Assembly (NCBI GenBank): GCA_038211295.1
Contig: JBBQVS010000077.1
Coordinates: 1-18,757 of the forward strand
Source: JBBQVS01 sp038211295
GTDB taxonomy: Bacteria > Chloroflexota > Ktedonobacteria > Ktedonobacterales > Ktedonobacteraceae
Length of the DNA stretch: 18,757 nucleotides
Reading direction: 5' to 3'
Part shown: positions 16,401 through 18,757 of the stretch, in pieces
How positions within the stretch are numbered: the stretch's first letter is position 1
Layout: each line of letters opens with the position of its first letter
The notes under the pieces: generated by a model
What the model was told of the DNA's origin: nothing
Databases searched by the model: none
What the model saw: the letters and a program-made list of their open reading frames with translations, nothing else
Made by a program: the position numbers and the translations under genes

Positions 16401-17895
16401 GGACACGCAATAACTCTATCCATGAGTGGTACGCGATATTGCCTTCTTGCTCATAAGCGCGGCTCCAGACCACTGCCCAACCGTTCGCGTTGGCCTCGCT
16501 ACTCAGCTCTTCGGCAAGCCGTGTCTTGCCTATGCCCGACTCGCCGGTCAACAAAAGAAAATGTGGATGTTTCGCTGTGGATGGTGCTTGAGCGGTCAAA
16601 GGGGCATAGGAAGTATTCTCTGAGGAAGCAACACTTTTCCTTTGTGGTGCGCTAGATAACGTTTCTAACGAGAGTAGTAATTGATGCATGATGTGCCGCT
16701 CGCGATTTCTGCCAACGAGTGGACTCTGGTTGTGGCGACCCTGTTGAAAGTGTGGACGGGTAAAGATAAGAGGTTGCTCTACTGGCAGTACAGGTGCTGG
16801 GGGTGTGGTAGCAGGTAGAGACGACTGAATCGCATTTTCTGATGATTGGAGTTCAGAAACTGCGGGCGTCGTCGGCACGGAGCCTTTACGAAGTGTTTCA
16901 TACAAGGCTCGTGTTTCGGGAAGTGGCTCGCTCTCGTACTCGTGCTGCATCATAAGGACATGTTGACGATACATTTGTAGAGCCTCGCCGCGCCGATCTA
17001 ACTGAGTCAGGAGATTCATCAAACGCTGTAGTGCGGTCTCGTTTGTGGGATCCGCGACATGTAAACGATCTAGCGTTTCAATCGCGCTGACAAAGGCTCC
17101 ACGTTGTGTACGAAGCGTGGCCAGTTCCAGCAAGAGACCAATCCAGCGACGTTGCAAGGCATCACGACGGTGCGCGGCCCACTCCGAATAGAGTTCTTCG
17201 AGCAGGTAGCCGCCGCTATACAATGCCTCGGCTTCTTCAAGCGCGTGTTCCGCCTGCCGTGGCGTGCTTGTTTTATTGACAGTTTCAGCTTCTTTTAAGA
17301 GATTTTCAAACGCCTCAACATCAACCCAGATGGCACTACTATCCGCGAGTTCAAGCACATCGCGCTCCAGACGGAGCATTCGCGAAGTTGCAGGACGCTC
17401 AAGGTCTGGCTCTAAAATTTGGCGTAACTCGTGAACGGCACCATTGAGCCGATTGGCGGCAACATCGATATCGAGGTCAGGCCAAAGTTGCGCCATGATC
17501 TGTTCACGTCCAAGCCGCCGACCAGAAGTGCTTAACAAACATCCCAGAAGAGCGCGGGCGCGGCGACGCTGCCAGATACGGTTGTCTACCAGTTTCCACT
17601 CGTTTTTTATTCTTCGTTCAACGCGAAACTGTCCCAGAAGATACACACGTAGTACAGGGCCTGAAATTGGCGACACAGCGATTGGCGAAATTTCCTCTGT
17701 TGTCTCACCCAGAGCTTCTCTACTTTCTATGACCTCTGGTGGAAGTTGTATCCCTATATACTTACTGACGGTACGGCCTTTTTCACTCCAATAGGCATAC
17801 CAGTATGGGCCATGACCCTCGCTATCCCTACATCTACGGCACCGTTGCTTCCCACAACGCGTGAACTGTTGGCGGTAGGTGATTTTGCTGTTCAT
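13486..17895 (-). CDS. SARP/AfsR-type transcriptional regulator with AAA ATPase and TPR regions
   Basis: A large signal-integrating transcription activator, 1469 residues from ATG 17895. In order: a Cys-rich N-terminal module of the DUF6788 type (about 1-50: CGKQRCRRC and GHGPYWYAYW, a possible zinc ribbon); an OmpR-like winged helix (about 81-178, RVYLLGQFRV to LEL); a bacterial transcriptional activation domain (about 191-337); a Pro/Ser-rich linker; a STAND/AAA ATPase with Walker A GESGIGKT (451-458) and Walker B LLLVLDDLHW (584-593); then TPR repeats in the last third, for example GNLGDVAYRSGDLLEAEAWFKRSLALAERI. In relatives such as AfsR, the ATPase and TPR parts gate DNA binding in response to nucleotide and partner signals. 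The frame extends to a TTG at 17931, but ATG 17895 opens the Cys-rich module more naturally; neither has a clear Shine-Dalgarno. It overlaps the O-methyltransferase gene by one base. Confidence 0.88.
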   Translation of the reverse strand: MNSKITYRQQFTRCGKQRCRRCRDSEGHGPYWYAYWSEKGRTVSKYIGIQLPPEVIESREALGETTEEISPIAVSPISGPVLRVYLLGQFRVERRIKNEWKLVDNRIWQRRRARALLGCLLSTSGRRLGREQIMAQLWPDLDIDVAANRLNGAVHELRQILEPDLERPATSRMLRLERDVLELADSSAIWVDVEAFENLLKEAETVNKTSTPRQAEHALEEAEALYSGGYLLEELYSEWAAHRRDALQRRWIGLLLELATLRTQRGAFVSAIETLDRLHVADPTNETALQRLMNLLTQLDRRGEALQMYRQHVLMMQHEYESEPLPETRALYETLRKGSVPTTPAVSELQSSENAIQSSLPATTPPAPVLPVEQPLIFTRPHFQQGRHNQSPLVGRNRERHIMHQLLLSLETLSSAPQRKSVASSENTSYAPLTAQAPSTAKHPHFLLLTGESGIGKTRLAEELSSEANANGWAVVWSRAYEQEGNIAYHSWIELLRVLLKGIPLTYASSPVTLDEMENGDTEATPASQLPLRVQLERLRMLLPEFSQLSSAATKLTLSYEQERLHLWEAVLGLISTLSAMHPLLLVLDDLHWTDDSSLELLTYLTHHLQEQRVLVVGTCRDSELTPTHKLRALVGDLRREQAIVTLAIQPLTQSQIGTLVSYLPKDMIESIQTQAAGNPFFAEELARYIETTARSYENAKEVQNALPYGSLFTTNITQASSDLFPRRSLPDAVAALLERRLRRLSAECQTLLSKAAVLGGSFELCQLLPMAHEYPEDAVLDLLDEVLQEGLLTEQGTGANITYHFWHPLIVSHLYERLSAARRAQMHRRAAEAIKATQALSAQEKVAAAIFNHLRKGGGNAQDVAHYAELAGNQAYSLTAYFEAHYYYLQALLALVGASISENAPDAVTVQHITSRLLTSPAIITPDMPHLCRLVELTAQCNIVLGSFEEARTLYECILSLRTGTLFQQHLYATETDKEKIYKLEAQRQALFWHEIVLTWLATGTYDKAYEGCEQGKAVLAEANIYVCPAWACLHLLTGTLLRYEGNYQEARRYSQEAIAMLEQFVEHSPTQEPRDAERRRQTTLQTRTERALCGDPVDLAYGYELLGVLEASVGRTNDGQRYMLIALAEYERQERISEVVRVSGNLGAVYIMKSEHAAARKVLHHALDLAERSGDLPNTAFITGNLGDVAYRSGDLLEAEAWFKRSLALAERINDREHISWCCVVLADVQQDLGYLHEAATNLHRALRVARAIKNSRCIRFALASLGDLRIMEAIIACKLQPLGAEKSERSSTTCKRLLLRAKSTLQRAISQEDVEIETIIDCKLLLATVHFLRDDLALAERIAVQTLQEAQTQETVRVVGRAQHLLGRVLAEQGRYVEADTYFEQALRIFREQGLRLDYARALHGYGVTLVQRDTDATPGSAYQRGLDYLREAHAIFNTSHATIDFSWVDLVLSNYTVRTVKEGVF

Positions 17896-17992
17896 TTTTT
17901 GTTGTCTATCTGCTTTATACCCTGAACTCAAAAGCTAGAGGTGAAGGTCAAAAATACATTCTCACATTTCTATGACAAGCTTACATAAAATT

Positions 17993-18021
17993 AGTATAAC
18001 TCAGAAGAGACTGTATAACAA
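17993..18021 (-). promoter_or_regulatory. Promoter of the SARP/O-methyltransferase operon
   Basis: TTGTTA (18016-18021) and TATACT (17993-17998) are 17 bp apart on the minus strand. The predicted start is about 17986, giving a leader of about 90 nt to ATG 17895. Confidence 0.6.
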
Positions 18022-18162
18022 TGGTATAGCCCGTTTTGCTTATATCTCGCTGTTACGTCTTGTATCTTATTACTGTTTCTTGTTGCCTTTGAGCAAGAGG
18101 TAATCATGTGTCCTATCTTGTAACATTTCAAGGTATACTGTCAAATAAGTGAAGCGAACGTC

Positions 18163-18190
18163 TTTACGAATTGCAGGAATATGCTACTAT
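18163..18190 (+). promoter_or_regulatory. Candidate recD2 promoter
   Basis: TTTACG (18163-18168) and TACTAT (18185-18190) are 16 bp apart, with TGC before the -10 (extended -10). The predicted start is about 18197, 42 nt before ATG 18239. TATAAA at 18188-18193 is an overlapping alternative -10. Confidence 0.35.
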
Positions 18191-18238
18191 AAAGAAAGAG
18201 GTTTCCACTTTTCTATTTTTATCTGAGAACAGGATTCT

Positions 18239-18757
18239 ATGCCGAAACTTGATGGGTCTGTAGAAAACATCGTTTTTCGTAACGAAGATAACCAATATAC
18301 TGTCGCTCGCTTTCGCTTGAATGATGCCGGACGCCTTTTTCGCGACGACCTGACAACCGTTGTTGGAATTCTGCCCGGTATTCATGTTGGCGAGTTATTA
18401 TCGGTTGAAGGCGAGTGGGAGAATGATCCCAAATATGGGCGGCAGTTGCACATTTCAAGTTATGTGCAGCGTCTACCTGCCTCGATTGAGGGTATGACGC
18501 GCTATCTTAGCTCTGGTCTAATTAAAGGGATTGGCCCAAAGAAGGCTAAACTGATTGTTGACCATTTTTGCGAGCAGACGCTGGCGATTATTGAGCAGCA
18601 ACCCGAACGGTTGAGTGAGGTAAAAGGCATTGGGGCGAAAGACCGCGATGAGATTATCAAAGCGTGGGCGGAGCAGAGCGAGATTAAAGAGTTGCACCTC
18701 TTCTTACAAACGCATGAGGTCTCAATCAATGTAGCCGCGCGTGTGTACAAGCAATAT
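18239..18757 (+). CDS. recD2: RecD2-type ATP-dependent DNA helicase, N-terminal part (cut by window end)
   Basis: The frame from ATG 18239 runs 173 codons to the right edge with no stop, so the gene is cut by the window. RecD2 is a 5'-3' superfamily 1B DNA helicase that works in repair without RecB and RecC. What is visible is its characteristic N-terminus: an OB-like domain (about 1-80, GSVENIVFRNEDNQYTVARF and VVGILPGIHVGELLSVEGEW), then tandem helix-hairpin-helix motifs GLIKGIGPKKAKLIV (93-107) and LSEVKGIGAKDRDEI (125-139). The helicase core with Walker A lies beyond the window. AGG sits 5 nt before the ATG. It is divergent from the SARP operon. Confidence 0.9.
   Translation, partial: MPKLDGSVENIVFRNEDNQYTVARFRLNDAGRLFRDDLTTVVGILPGIHVGELLSVEGEWENDPKYGRQLHISSYVQRLPASIEGMTRYLSSGLIKGIGPKKAKLIVDHFCEQTLAIIEQQPERLSEVKGIGAKDRDEIIKAWAEQSEIKELHLFLQTHEVSINVAARVYKQY

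Larger units (their letters stand above)
17896..18238. other. Divergent intergenic region between the SARP gene and recD2
   Basis: About 340 bp, A+T-rich, containing the SARP operon promoter (minus, 17993-18021) and a candidate recD2 promoter (plus, 18163-18190). A further TATACT at 18134-18139 has no matching -35. I see no gene and no strong inverted repeat in it. Confidence 0.5.

Overview
The window suggests a chromosome of a Chloroflexota bacterium, most likely class Ktedonobacteria. This is inferred from gene content: a very long SARP/AfsR-type regulator with a Cys-rich N-terminal module, a GH15 trehalase/glucoamylase-like protein, a PduO-type adenosyltransferase and an ECF sigma/propeller anti-sigma pair. 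No rRNA or other taxonomic marker is present, so the assignment is tentative. No tRNA, rRNA, CRISPR array or intact insertion sequence was seen.

Layout. 1-84 (minus) is the first 28 codons of an unidentified gene behind a promoter that predicts a leaderless mRNA. 85-369 is non-coding and hairpin-rich. 370-2217 (minus) is typA, with a promoter, a 37-codon leader ORF and a terminator-like hairpin upstream. 2475-4328 (minus) is a GH15 glycosidase. 4408-8928 (minus) is a 1506-residue superfamily 1 helicase fused to a Vsr/MTES_1575-like nuclease domain, the best candidate here for a genome-defence gene. A compact divergent control region (9012-9110) separates it from a 52-residue single-span membrane protein gene (9169-9327, plus) that ends in a strong intrinsic terminator.

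9481-10023 (plus) is a PduO-type cobalamin adenosyltransferase. The gap after it holds a complete promoter, a CRP-like palindrome and an intrinsic terminator, which together outline either a small RNA of about 125 nt or an attenuated leader. 10314-12478 (plus) is an ECF sigma factor overlapping (TAATG) a membrane-anchored zinc-finger/beta-propeller anti-sigma-like protein. After an A+T-rich convergent gap, 13486-17895 (minus) is the SARP-type regulator with AAA ATPase and TPR regions, overlapping (TGATG) an O-methyltransferase at 12776-13486. The right edge (18239-18757, plus) is the start of recD2.

How the genes work together. Three start/stop overlaps indicate translational coupling: sigma with anti-sigma, SARP with O-methyltransferase, and possibly the typA leader ORF with typA. 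The other genes are housekeeping or stress functions with their own promoters. The most unusual parts are the helicase-nuclease with its divergent small membrane gene, the orphan promoter-terminator unit at 10039-10197, and the typA leader.
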